Below, piece by piece: positions 55,868-64,000 of a stretch of DNA of 64,000 nucleotides. The DNA lies in assembly GCA_003241385.1 (NCBI GenBank), contig QFPO01000004.1, forward strand, positions 137,159 to 201,158. Direction: 5' to 3'. Each line of letters starts with the position of its first letter. Position 1 is the first letter of the stretch. This stretch comes from Rhodanobacter denitrificans (GTDB lineage: Bacteria > Pseudomonadota > Gammaproteobacteria > Xanthomonadales > Rhodanobacteraceae). The notes below the pieces were generated by a model that was given only the letters and a program-made list of their open reading frames with translations, was not told the origin of the DNA and searched no databases. The translations under genes were made by a program, and so were the position numbers.

Positions 55868-58641
55868 TCGACGCGTCGATCGCGCGCCATCGCGACGGCT
55901 ATGCGCGGTTCCGGCGGCTGTTCGACCTGGCCGGCGCCGACCGCGAGGCCGCGCTCGCGGCGATCGCGCGCGAGGACCCGGCCGCCGCGGACGCGCTGCG
56001 CGCCATGCTCGCCGAAGCCGAGGCGCAGTCCGACGAGGCGACCGCGCCGGACCGCAGCGGCCAGCTGCTCGACGGGCGTTTTCGCCTGCTGCGGCGGCTC
56101 GGCGGTGGCGGCATGGGCGAGGTCTACCTGGCCGAGCGCACCGACGAGGCCCGCCAGTGGGTCGCGGTCAAGCTGCTGCGCGCCGAAGTACCGGCGGCAC
56201 GGGCATTGCGCGAGCGGCGCATCCTGGCGCGGCTGCGTCACCGCCATATCGCCGGGCTGGTCGATGCGGGCCTGAGTGCCGACGGACGCCCCTGGTTCGC
56301 GATGGACTACGTCGAAGGCGAGCCGATCACCGACGCCTGCGATCGCCGTCAGCTCGGTCTGGCCGACCGCGCCCGGCTGCTCGCCGCGGTCGCGCGCGCG
56401 GTGCAGTTCGCGCATCGCAACCTGGTCCTGCACCGCGATCTGAAGCCCTCCAACATCCTGGTCGACGGCGACGGCGCGCCGCGTCTGCTCGATTTCGGCG
56501 TCGCCAAGCTGCTCGACGGCGGCGCCGAGGCGCAGGACACGCAGACGCTCGGTATGACGCCGGCCTATGCCTCCCCCGAGCAGCGCAACGGCGAGCCGGT
56601 CACGACCGCGAGCGACGTCTACCAGCTCGGCCTGGTGCTGTACGAACTGGCGAGCGGCATCGCGGCGCACAAGGCGAGGGCCGTGGCCGGACCGGCGACC
56701 GGCGAGCTGCCGCGGCCGGATCAGGCCTTCGCTGGCCTGGCGCGGCGCGATCCCGCGCGCGCCGGCCGCATCGCGCAGGCGCGCGGCCGGCGCGCCGACC
56801 GGCTCGGTCGCGCGCTACGCGGTGATCTGGCCCGGATCGTCGCCAAGGCCACGGCGGTGCTGCCGCACGAGCGCTATGACACCGCGCAGGCGCTCGCCGA
56901 GGACCTGGACCGCTGGGCGAGCGGCCTGCCGGTCGCGGCGCATCGCGGTACGTTCGCGTATCGGCTCGGCAAGCGGATCCGCCGCCACGCCGTGGCGACC
57001 GCCGCGATCGCGACGCTGGCGATCGGACTGGCCGTATCGACGGGCGTGGCCGTGCATCGCGCGCGGATCGAGCAACAGCAGCGCGAGCAGGCCGATCGCC
57101 AGCGCCAGCGCGCCGAGACCCTGCTCGGCTTCCTGCGCGACGTGTTCCGCGAGGCCGAGCCGAACGCGACCAGCGGCGCGACGCTCGATGCCGCCGAGCT
57201 GCTGCGGCGCGCCGGCCACAAGCTGGAAACCGATGCGCAGCTGGAGACCGCCACGCACGGCGTGCTGGCGACCGAACTGGCGGCGGTCTTCGCGAGTCTC
57301 GGCCAGCGTGCCGACGCGCTCGCCGCCGCCGAGCGCGCCGAGCACGAGCTGCGTCCGCTGCGCCGGACCCACCCGATCGAGTATCTGCGCAGCGTCGAGG
57401 TCCTCGCGGTCGCGCTGCGCGAGGCCCATCGCAACGACGAGCTGATCGCCCGCGCCGACGAGGCGCTGACGCTGGCCGACACGACGTTCGATCCGCAACG
57501 GCGCTGGCGCGCCGTGCTGCTGCGTCATCGCGCCAGCGCGCTGATCGGTCTGAGCCGGCTCGACGAGGCCGAGGCCAACCTGCGCGCCGCGCTGTCGGAC
57601 CTGCGCGAGGCCGGCATGGACCGCGGCGAGGATCTGGCGTCGACGTTGAACGAGCTGGCCAATCTCGCGTTCCGCCGCGGCGACGCGACCACCGCGCTCG
57701 CGCTGCTGCAACGGCAGAAGGCGGCGATCGACACCGTCGCCGATCGCGACCGTCTCAACGCCTTGCTGCTCGACAAGAACATCGCCCAGGTACATCTGCA
57801 ACTGCTCGGCGATGCGCGCACGGCACTGACGATCCTCGAGCCGGTCTGCGCGGAGCTGGATTCGCTGGTCGGCGCGGCGCACGACCGCACGATCGAAGCG
57901 CGCCTGGTGCTGGTCTCGGCCCTGCTCGCCGACGGCCGGGTGCGGCAGGCCGCGCGGCTGCTCGACGAGCAGGACCGGGCGCTCGACGGGCGCCTCGACG
58001 GCCTGCATCCGGGCATTCGCCTGCTGCGCCTGCAGCTGAAGGTGCGCCTGGCCCTGCTAGACGGCGATCCCGGGCACGCGCTGGCGCTGCTGCACGAGGG
58101 CCTGCGCCCGGGCGATCCGAAGGTCCAGACCCTGCAATGGCTGCTCGGCGAGGTGCTGCTGCGCAATGGCCGGATCGCCGAAGCGCGTACGCAGCTGGCC
58201 GCGACGCTGGCCGAGCTGACCGCACGGGACGGCCCGCCCGATGCGCTGCAGGCCAACGTGCACGACAGCCTGGGCCGCGTGGCCCTGCTCGCCGGGGACG
58301 TCGCCGAAGCGACGATCGAGCTCGATACCGCGATCGACCAGTTCCGCACGAACCAGGGGCCGGATTCCCCGGGCACGCTGCGCAGCGAACTGCATCGCCT
58401 CTGGCTGAGGGCGACGACGTCCGATGCGGCGGGCGTACTCGAGGACATGAAGACGCGGCGCACCGCATTGGCGCGCTTGGTCGACGCCGACGCGCCGCAG
58501 CTGCGGCAGGCCGACCGGCTGATCACGGCCGGCATGGCCGCCAGCGTCACGCACCGTCCGCAGGTGCAGCGTTCGGACGGCGCCGGCGGCGCGACGGCCG
58601 ACGACCGCCGTCGGCTCGACGTTGGACTCGATCCGTTCTAG
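55864..58641 (+). CDS. Membrane Ser/Thr kinase with TPR repeats (second copy)
   Basis: The protein has 925 residues with a TTG start overlapping the sigma stop. The kinase domain has GGGGMG near 79-84, Lys103 in VAVKLL, HRDLKPSN at 190-197 and DFG at 210-212. One membrane helix (AATAAIATLAIGLAVSTGVAV-like, about 378-398) is followed by TPR-like helices to the end. It differs from the kinase at 248 in gene order: here sigma precedes kinase. It probably phosphorylates its partner sigma factor on sensing an envelope signal; that is inference from the family. Confidence 0.93.
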   Translation: MIDASIARHRDGYARFRRLFDLAGADREAALAAIAREDPAAADALRAMLAEAEAQSDEATAPDRSGQLLDGRFRLLRRLGGGGMGEVYLAERTDEARQWVAVKLLRAEVPAARALRERRILARLRHRHIAGLVDAGLSADGRPWFAMDYVEGEPITDACDRRQLGLADRARLLAAVARAVQFAHRNLVLHRDLKPSNILVDGDGAPRLLDFGVAKLLDGGAEAQDTQTLGMTPAYASPEQRNGEPVTTASDVYQLGLVLYELASGIAAHKARAVAGPATGELPRPDQAFAGLARRDPARAGRIAQARGRRADRLGRALRGDLARIVAKATAVLPHERYDTAQALAEDLDRWASGLPVAAHRGTFAYRLGKRIRRHAVATAAIATLAIGLAVSTGVAVHRARIEQQQREQADRQRQRAETLLGFLRDVFREAEPNATSGATLDAAELLRRAGHKLETDAQLETATHGVLATELAAVFASLGQRADALAAAERAEHELRPLRRTHPIEYLRSVEVLAVALREAHRNDELIARADEALTLADTTFDPQRRWRAVLLRHRASALIGLSRLDEAEANLRAALSDLREAGMDRGEDLASTLNELANLAFRRGDATTALALLQRQKAAIDTVADRDRLNALLLDKNIAQVHLQLLGDARTALTILEPVCAELDSLVGAAHDRTIEARLVLVSALLADGRVRQAARLLDEQDRALDGRLDGLHPGIRLLRLQLKVRLALLDGDPGHALALLHEGLRPGDPKVQTLQWLLGEVLLRNGRIAEARTQLAATLAELTARDGPPDALQANVHDSLGRVALLAGDVAEATIELDTAIDQFRTNQGPDSPGTLRSELHRLWLRATTSDAAGVLEDMKTRRTALARLVDADAPQLRQADRLITAGMAASVTHRPQVQRSDGAGGATADDRRRLDVGLDPF

Positions 58642-58867
58642 CGCGGATGCGTCACGGCCGAGACATCGATCGCGGGGCCGCGACGCGACGGCCACCGACG
58701 TTTCGCGATGAGCAGGGACGCCGCGAACGGCAGCGAATCGCGCGACCGATCCTGCGCGCACCTTTCGTGTCACCTTTTGCGGCACCTTCTCGGAATACGA
58801 CCGGCGTGCGACGTGCCGGACATCGGGTCCGGCGGCGGATCGTACGGCCTATCGAAGGTGAAACCGC

Positions 58868-60439
58868 ATGAGGACTCACACCGGCGCTGCCCGCGCCGTC
58901 CGTACTTCCGCTTCGCTCCAGCCGCGTGCGCGGTGCGTCCTGATCGTCGCCGCCCTCTGCGCGGCCGCAGCCGCCCAGATCGCCGTCGCGGCGATTCCGG
59001 CCAGCGAGCGCCAGGCGCTGATCGATCTCTACGAGGCCACCGGCGGTGCCGAATGGAAAGCGCGCGGCGGCTGGCTCGGTGCGCCCGGCACCGAATGCAG
59101 CTGGGAGCGCGTGCTCTGTGACGACACGCAATCGCATGTGCAGGCGCTGTACCTGGCCGACAACAATCTGCAGGGCGAGCTGCCGCCGCTGACCGCCTTC
59201 ACGCAGCTCGTGCAGTTCCAGGCGCCGGTGAATGCACTGACCGGTCCGCTGCCGACCGCCGTGCCGGCCACGCTGACCGAGCTGATGCTGCAGATCAACG
59301 CACTGACCGGGCCGATCCCCGACTACTCGGCGACACCGGCGTTGATCGATCTGCATATCCACCACAATCGCCTGAGCGGCTCATTGCCGTCCTCGGCGCA
59401 ACTGGCGCAATACCGCGTGTTCGCCGCCGGCAGCAACGAGCTGACCGGCACGATCCCGTCCCCGCCGGGCGGCGAATCGATGGCCTTGTTCAACGTCGGC
59501 TACAACCGCCTGACCGGCCCGGTACCCGAGCTGGCCCGCCCGGAGCTGCCCAACCTCTGGCATTTCGGCGCGGAGGCCAACCAGCTGACCGGTACGATCC
59601 CCGAGCTGCCGCCGCAATTGATCGAACTGGAACTCGGCGACAACCAGCTTGAAGGTGAGATCCCGCCGCTGTCGCATCTGACCGACCTGTGGTACCTCGC
59701 TCTGCAGAAAAACCGTCTGACCGGACCGTTGCCGGACCTGTCGAACACCGCGTATGCCGGTGCGATCCGCGTCGACCACAACCAGCTCAGCGGGCCGCTG
59801 CCGGCGTTGTCGCACATGTCGTATCTGTACTGGTTCGATGCGTCGAGCAACCAGTTCGAGGGCTCGCTGCCGTCGCTGGCCGGCATGGCCGCGTTGAACT
59901 ACTTCTGGGCCGACGACAACCGGTTGACCGGCACGCTGCCCGCTTTCTCGGGCAACGATGTCCTCGTCGCGTTCTCGGTGGCCGGCAACCGACTGGAAGG
60001 CTCGATTCCGGCGCTGCCGGCGACGGGTCTGATGTACCTGGACGTCAGCCGCAATCGCCTGTCCGGTGCACTGCCCGAACTGGCGACGGTGCCGGGGCTG
60101 GCCTTCTTCCTCGCATCGGACAACCAGCTCAGCGGCACACTGCCGCCACTCGACGGCGCCGGTGCGCTCAACGTGATCGACGTCGCACGCAACCAGCTAG
60201 GCGGGCCATTGCCGTCGCTCGCCGGCGCGCCCCTGCTCGGCTGGGTGCGCCTGAACGGCAATACCTTCGTCGGTGCGCCGCCGGCTTTGCCGAACCAGAT
60301 GCAGGCCGGCCAGAGCCGGCTGTGCCCAGGCACGCTCGATCCGGTCCCGGACCCGGCCTGGGACGCGGCCACCGGCGTCAGTCCCTGGTTCGCCGCCTGC
60401 GCCGATGCGCTGTTCGAGGATGGTTTCGAGGTCCGCTGA
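58868..60439 (+). CDS. Secreted plant-type leucine-rich repeat protein
   Basis: The protein has 523 residues. A signal region (VLIVAALCAAAAAQIAVAA) precedes an LRR cap (ERQALIDLYEATGGAEWK; WERVLCDD), then about 16 repeats of the plant-specific type, core LxxNxLTGxIPxL (for example DNNLQGELPPL, NALTGPIPDYS, NQLSGPLPAL). It ends DALFEDGFEVR, the shared terminal signature. Such LRR proteins bind other proteins; in plant-associated bacteria they can act as effectors, which is only a possibility here. It follows the second kinase after about 226 bp. AAGGTG lies upstream of the ATG. Confidence 0.88.
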   Translation: MRTHTGAARAVRTSASLQPRARCVLIVAALCAAAAAQIAVAAIPASERQALIDLYEATGGAEWKARGGWLGAPGTECSWERVLCDDTQSHVQALYLADNNLQGELPPLTAFTQLVQFQAPVNALTGPLPTAVPATLTELMLQINALTGPIPDYSATPALIDLHIHHNRLSGSLPSSAQLAQYRVFAAGSNELTGTIPSPPGGESMALFNVGYNRLTGPVPELARPELPNLWHFGAEANQLTGTIPELPPQLIELELGDNQLEGEIPPLSHLTDLWYLALQKNRLTGPLPDLSNTAYAGAIRVDHNQLSGPLPALSHMSYLYWFDASSNQFEGSLPSLAGMAALNYFWADDNRLTGTLPAFSGNDVLVAFSVAGNRLEGSIPALPATGLMYLDVSRNRLSGALPELATVPGLAFFLASDNQLSGTLPPLDGAGALNVIDVARNQLGGPLPSLAGAPLLGWVRLNGNTFVGAPPALPNQMQAGQSRLCPGTLDPVPDPAWDAATGVSPWFAACADALFEDGFEVR

Positions 60440-60541
60440 TCCGGACGTGCCGTCATGAGCCGGCGCCGGGCCGGGCATTTGAGCCAATCCGGCGCCGTCT
60501 GACGCCATGAGGAATTCATTGCCGCCGAAGGAACGCCCGAG

Positions 60542-61849
60542 ATGCGCACGCACCCCGCCCCGCTCACCCGATTCGGCCTGTGGCTGCTGGCCACGGCCTT
60601 CACCGCGCTCGCCGCGCCGGTCCATGCGCAATGGACCGCGACCGGCACCGAGGTGCCGTCGCTGGCCGCGTTCGACACGCAGATGCGCCAGCTGATGGAG
60701 ACGCGCAACATTCCGTCCGGCGCGATCGCGGTGGCCTGGCAGGGCCGGCTGGTGCTGGCGCGCGGCTATTCGTGGAATCCGGGTCCTGCTGACATCCTCA
60801 CCCAGCCCGATTCGCTGTTCCGCATCGCCAGCTGCAGCAAGCCGATCACCTCGACGCTGATCAACCGGCTGATCCAGGACGGCGCGCTGGCGCCGAACGA
60901 CACGATCGACCAGTACGTGGACCTGACGCCTCGGCCCGGCACGAGCGCCGATCCGCGCCTGGCGACAGTGACCGTGCGCAACCTGCTCGAGATGCTCGGC
61001 GGCTTCGGCGATCCGGCCACGCTCGGCTACGATCCGGTGTTCCGCGATCGCATCGTCGCGCAGGGCCTGGGCATCGCGCTGCCGGTCACGCACGCCGACG
61101 TGATCCGCTATCAGAGCGGCGTGCCGCTGGCCTCGACGCCAGGCACCACGTACCAGTACAGCAACTACGGCTACAAGCTGCTCGGCCGCATCATCGAAAG
61201 CGCCAGCGGCATGCCGTACGAGCGCTACGCGCGGCGCGTGCTGAACCGGGCCGGTGTGTGGAACCTGCGTCTGGCGCGCGCGCATCAGGACGAGCGCGCA
61301 CCCGGCGAGGTCGCCTACTACTCCGGCGGACAGGCCACGAGCGTGATCGACGCCAGCGGCGCGCTGCGGCCGTGGGAGTACGGCGGCTCGATCAACCAGA
61401 ACACGATGGACGCCTACGGCGGCTGGGTCGCCTCGGCACCGGAACTGCTGCGCTGGATGACCAACCTGGACGCACCGGACGCGCCGAACGCGATTCTCGA
61501 CCGGACCTCGCTCGTTCGCATGTTCGCGCTGCCGCAGAACTATCCGCTGCCGTACACGCCGGGTGCCTATTACTACGCCAGCGGCTGGGCCGTACGCGAC
61601 TACGGCGCGCAGGGCCGCACGACCTTCCACGCCGGCAGCCTGCCGTCGACCGCCAGCTACATCGTGCGCTACCGCAACGGCTTCTCGATCGTGATCCTGC
61701 TGAACCGCCGCAACGAGAACGACCCCGACGAAACGACCAACGCGATGGATGCCGCGATCTGGGCCGCCTACGGCCAGATCTCGAGCTGGCCGGCGCACGA
61801 CCTGTTTCCGCAGGTGCTGCCGACGCTGATGCGCGACGGCTTCGATTGA
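60542..61849 (+). CDS. Secreted serine hydrolase, class C beta-lactamase fold
   Basis: The protein has 435 residues. After a signal peptide (LLATAFTALAAPVHA), the SxxK motif SCSK is at 97-100 (Ser97 nucleophile), followed by the YSN motif in TTYQYSNYGYKLLG and the third motif FHAGSLP. It belongs to the esterase/DD-peptidase/beta-lactamase group; substrate unknown. It ends TLMRDGFD, again close to the DGFE signature. AAGGA precedes the ATG. It is probably not an antibiotic-resistance enzyme but a secreted esterase or peptidase. Confidence 0.85.
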   Translation: MRTHPAPLTRFGLWLLATAFTALAAPVHAQWTATGTEVPSLAAFDTQMRQLMETRNIPSGAIAVAWQGRLVLARGYSWNPGPADILTQPDSLFRIASCSKPITSTLINRLIQDGALAPNDTIDQYVDLTPRPGTSADPRLATVTVRNLLEMLGGFGDPATLGYDPVFRDRIVAQGLGIALPVTHADVIRYQSGVPLASTPGTTYQYSNYGYKLLGRIIESASGMPYERYARRVLNRAGVWNLRLARAHQDERAPGEVAYYSGGQATSVIDASGALRPWEYGGSINQNTMDAYGGWVASAPELLRWMTNLDAPDAPNAILDRTSLVRMFALPQNYPLPYTPGAYYYASGWAVRDYGAQGRTTFHAGSLPSTASYIVRYRNGFSIVILLNRRNENDPDETTNAMDAAIWAAYGQISSWPAHDLFPQVLPTLMRDGFD

Positions 61850-61898
61850 GCGACGGCGTGCGGCAGCGTACCGGCCGCTCGCGCGAAGGCCGGCGCGA

Positions 61899-62696
61899 TC
61901 AGAAGAACTCGTCGAGCGCGCGATAGAAACCCAGGCGCCCGGGGTCGGCCGCGATACCGTACCGGTCAAGGAACGGCGCGACCCACTCGGCGCCGAACCT
62001 CGAGGCGATGTCGCGCGCCGCCAGCGCCAGATCCTGGTGGCGATCGGCGACGCCGAGGCGTGCACAGTCGATGAAGCCGCTGAACCGTCCGGCCTCGACG
62101 ATCAGGTTCGGCAGGCACGCATCGCCGTGGGTCACCACAAGATCCTCGACCGCGGGCCGCGCGGCGCGCAGCCGCGCCAGCAGCGCGGCCGGCGCGAGTT
62201 CGCGATGGTCGTCGTCGAAGTCCGCGGCGTCGACCTTGCCGGCATGCAGGCGCGCCTCGGCCGCGTCGAGGCGCCGCTCGACGCGCTGATCGAACGGGCA
62301 CGTCGCCGGATCGAGGCGATGCAGCGCGCGCAGCGCGTCGGCGGCGATCCGCACGACGTCCGCGGGTGCGAGTCCCGCGGACGCCAGATCGCGGCCCGGC
62401 AGCGCCGACAGCAGCAGCCAGTCGCGGCGTGATCCGAACACGGTATCGATCACGCCTGCGCAGGGGATGCCGGCGGCACCGAGCCAGGGCAGGCGGGCGG
62501 CCTCCTCGCGCGGGTCGGCGAACGGCCCGGCGCGCTCGGTCTTGACGAACCGCGTCTCGCGCCCGGGCGCGCTCAGGCGGAACGTCGCGGCATCGGAGCA
62601 GCCGATCGTCTGTCGTTCGGCTTCGTAGCCGGCGAGCGAAGCCCGCCACCGGGCCGGCCAGCGCGGCAGGGCCGCGTTCGTGTCGACCGGTCGCAC
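61899..62696 (-). CDS. Aminoglycoside 3'-phosphotransferase, APH(3') family
   Basis: The protein has 265 residues. The catalytic loop is HGDACLPN with Asp192 (HGD at 190-192), and the metal-binding motif is GFIDCARLGVADRHQDLALA with Asp210. The C-terminus LDEFF is the conserved end of APH(3') enzymes. It would phosphorylate kanamycin-type drugs in the cytoplasm. Chromosomal and apparently native, because the GC content matches the neighbours. GTG start at 62696, four bases after the ubiA stop, so it is read from the same transcript. Confidence 0.92.
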   Translation of the reverse strand: MRPVDTNAALPRWPARWRASLAGYEAERQTIGCSDAATFRLSAPGRETRFVKTERAGPFADPREEAARLPWLGAAGIPCAGVIDTVFGSRRDWLLLSALPGRDLASAGLAPADVVRIAADALRALHRLDPATCPFDQRVERRLDAAEARLHAGKVDAADFDDDHRELAPAALLARLRAARPAVEDLVVTHGDACLPNLIVEAGRFSGFIDCARLGVADRHQDLALAARDIASRFGAEWVAPFLDRYGIAADPGRLGFYRALDEFF

Positions 62697-62700
62697 GCGC

Positions 62701-63588
62701 TCAGCGGATCGCCAGGGCCAGCAGCAGGCCGGCCCAGAGCACGAAGCCGACCCAGTTGTTGTTGCGGAACGCGGCCAGACAGCGGTCGCGCGCGCGATCG
62801 CGCATCGTCCACTGCTGCCAGGCGAACAGACACGAGGCCGTCGCCAGGCCGGCGAAGTACGGCCACGGCAGCGCCGCGCGCGTGCCGGCCAGCAGCATCG
62901 CGAACACGAACGTCACCATCAGCACGCCGAGGATCGGCAGGTCCGCGTCGCCGAACAGGATCGCGGTCGAGCGGGCGCCGACGCGGATGTCCTCGTCGCG
63001 GTCGACCATCGCGTACTCGGTGTCGTAGATGACCGAGAACAGCACGTTGGCGAGGAACAGCAGCCAGCACAGCGGCGGCAGCGTGCCGGTCACGGCCGCG
63101 AACGCCATCGGGATCGACCAGCCGAACGCGGCGCCGAGCACGACCTGCGCCAGATGCGTGACGCGCTTGGTGAACGGATAGACCGCCGCCAGCGCCGCGC
63201 CGACGAACGACAGCAGGATCGTGAGTCGGTTCGTGAACAGCACCAGCGCGAACGCGAGCACGAGCAGACCGCCGAACAAGGCGAGGGCCTCCTTGCGCGA
63301 GACCCGACCGGCCGCCATCGGCCGGCCGCGCGTGCGCTCGACGCGTGCGTCGAGCCAGTCGTGATCGGCGTAGTCGTTGATGACGCAACCGGCCGCGCGC
63401 ATCACGAACACGCCGAGCGTGAAGATCACCAGCAGGCCGATCGGCGGGAAATCGCCGGCGGCGAGCCACAGCGCCCACCAGGTCGGCCACAGCAGCAGCA
63501 GCGCACCGATCGGCCGATCCATCCGCATCAGGATCAGGTACTCGCGGATGCGTGCGCGATGGCGCTCGGGCAGATAGCCGATCAGCAC
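62701..63588 (-). CDS. ubiA: 4-hydroxybenzoate polyprenyltransferase UbiA, possibly with an N-terminal extension
   Basis: The protein has 295 residues from the GTG at 63588 and about eight transmembrane helices. The prenyl-diphosphate motifs are INDYADHDWLDARVERT and YDTEYAMVDRDED. It attaches the polyprenyl chain to 4-hydroxybenzoate in ubiquinone synthesis. The start is doubtful: no Shine-Dalgarno precedes this GTG, and the frame stays open upstream (63589 to 64000 and beyond) with coding-like text such as ADPPWVRAQAAPAP and a QPA/QPT repeat. The protein may be fused to an upstream domain outside the window; alternative ATGs exist at the MRMDRPIG segment. Confidence 0.93.
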   Translation of the reverse strand: MLIGYLPERHRARIREYLILMRMDRPIGALLLLWPTWWALWLAAGDFPPIGLLVIFTLGVFVMRAAGCVINDYADHDWLDARVERTRGRPMAAGRVSRKEALALFGGLLVLAFALVLFTNRLTILLSFVGAALAAVYPFTKRVTHLAQVVLGAAFGWSIPMAFAAVTGTLPPLCWLLFLANVLFSVIYDTEYAMVDRDEDIRVGARSTAILFGDADLPILGVLMVTFVFAMLLAGTRAALPWPYFAGLATASCLFAWQQWTMRDRARDRCLAAFRNNNWVGFVLWAGLLLALAIR

Positions 63589-63771
63589 ATCGATGACGCG
63601 CTGCGAGCGCGTGGAGGTGTCGGCCGGCTGCCGATCGATCGCCGCCGGGGCCGCCGGTGCCGGTGCCGCCTGCGCGCGGACCCAGGGCGGATCGGCGTCG
63701 CGGGTCGGACGCGACGGACGCGGCGCGCCGGATCCGGTCTCGCGCGGCGCGGCGCCGGCCGCGCCGCGCGC

Positions 63772-64000
63772 CGGTTGCGCCGGTTGCGCCGGTTGCGCCG
63801 GTTGCGCCGGTTGCGCCGGTTGCGCCGGTTGCGCCGGTTGCGCCGGTTGCGCCGGTTGCGCCGGTTGCTCCGGTTGCTCCGGTTGCGCCGGTTGCGCCGG
63901 TTGCGTCGGCTGCGTCGGCTGCGTCGGCTGCGTCGGCTGCGTCGGCTGCGTCGGCTGCGTCGGCTGCGTCGGCTGCGTCGGCTGCGTCGGCTGCGTCGGC
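63772..64000. repeat. 9-bp tandem repeat, about 25 copies, running off the window
   Basis: The unit is CGGTTGCGC in about 12 copies from 63772, interrupted by two CGGTTGCTC copies, then one CGGTTGCGT and CGGCTGCGT in at least 10 copies to the window end. On the minus strand it is read in one frame as repeated Gln-Pro-Thr, then Gln-Pro-Ala with two Gln-Pro-Glu, directly upstream of ubiA without a stop. A Pro/Gln-rich linker of this length (over 75 residues) is unusual. The period of 9 keeps the frame whatever the copy number. It is not CRISPR. Confidence 0.9.

Noticed and set aside
63772..64000. CRISPR-like repeat array
   Set aside because: The units are 9 bp and directly adjacent without spacers; it is a coding microsatellite.

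Overview
The window is high-GC chromosomal DNA of a free-living gammaproteobacterium. The gene content fits Lysobacterales (Xanthomonadales), most like the Rhodanobacteraceae/Dokdonella group. The pointers are TPR-type Ser/Thr kinases paired with ECF sigma factors, a bioB-comF neighbourhood, a Tat-exported L2-like class A beta-lactamase, and many secreted proteins ending in a motif like LFADGFE. The taxonomy is inferred from gene content and not tested. I found no rRNA, tRNA, CRISPR array, insertion sequence or replication origin.

Layout. 1-5694: the tail of a delta-60-repeat secreted protein, a kinase, its ECF sigma factor and two exported proteins. 5975-8251: a lower-GC repeat protein on the minus strand. 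8605-19517: the cytochrome c maturation genes ccmABCDE and ccmFGHI, split by about 4 kb that holds a bufferin-type copper RiPP cluster (divergent DoxX gene, Cys-rich BufA2-like precursor, MNIO enzyme BufB, partner BufC) and an AraC-family regulator. 19603-23944: secreted beta-propeller-like proteins and a small membrane protein. 24003-25858: a divergent LysR regulator and class A beta-lactamase. 26043-28224: a DUF4153 membrane protein and a truncated SMP-30-like fragment.

28382-33665: an apparently lower-GC four-gene minus-strand operon (multi-spanning patatin-like lipase, zinc-ribbon membrane protein, M15-like peptidase, Cys-rich exported protein) that I do not recognise as a named system. 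34232-40101: small metabolic genes, outer-membrane phospholipase A, a DUF1566-DUF1566-CotH fusion and a GNAT. 40230-46490: two very large secreted proteins, one of them an S8 protease. 46786-54448: a LysR regulator and biotin genes (bioF, an unknown gene, bioH, bioC and an exporter; bioB separately), with an NDH-2 dehydrogenase between bioF and bioB. 54523-61849: comF, a second sigma/kinase pair, a plant-type LRR protein and a secreted serine hydrolase. 61899-64000: aph(3')-type phosphotransferase and ubiA, whose reading frame runs upstream without a stop through a 9-bp tandem repeat to the window edge.

Three themes run through the window. First, unrelated secreted proteins share a short C-terminal signature, (L/I)F-x-D-G-F-E. 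Second, two sigma/kinase modules lie beside genes for such proteins. Third, many gene ends are marked by perfect GC-rich stem-loops without a T-tract.
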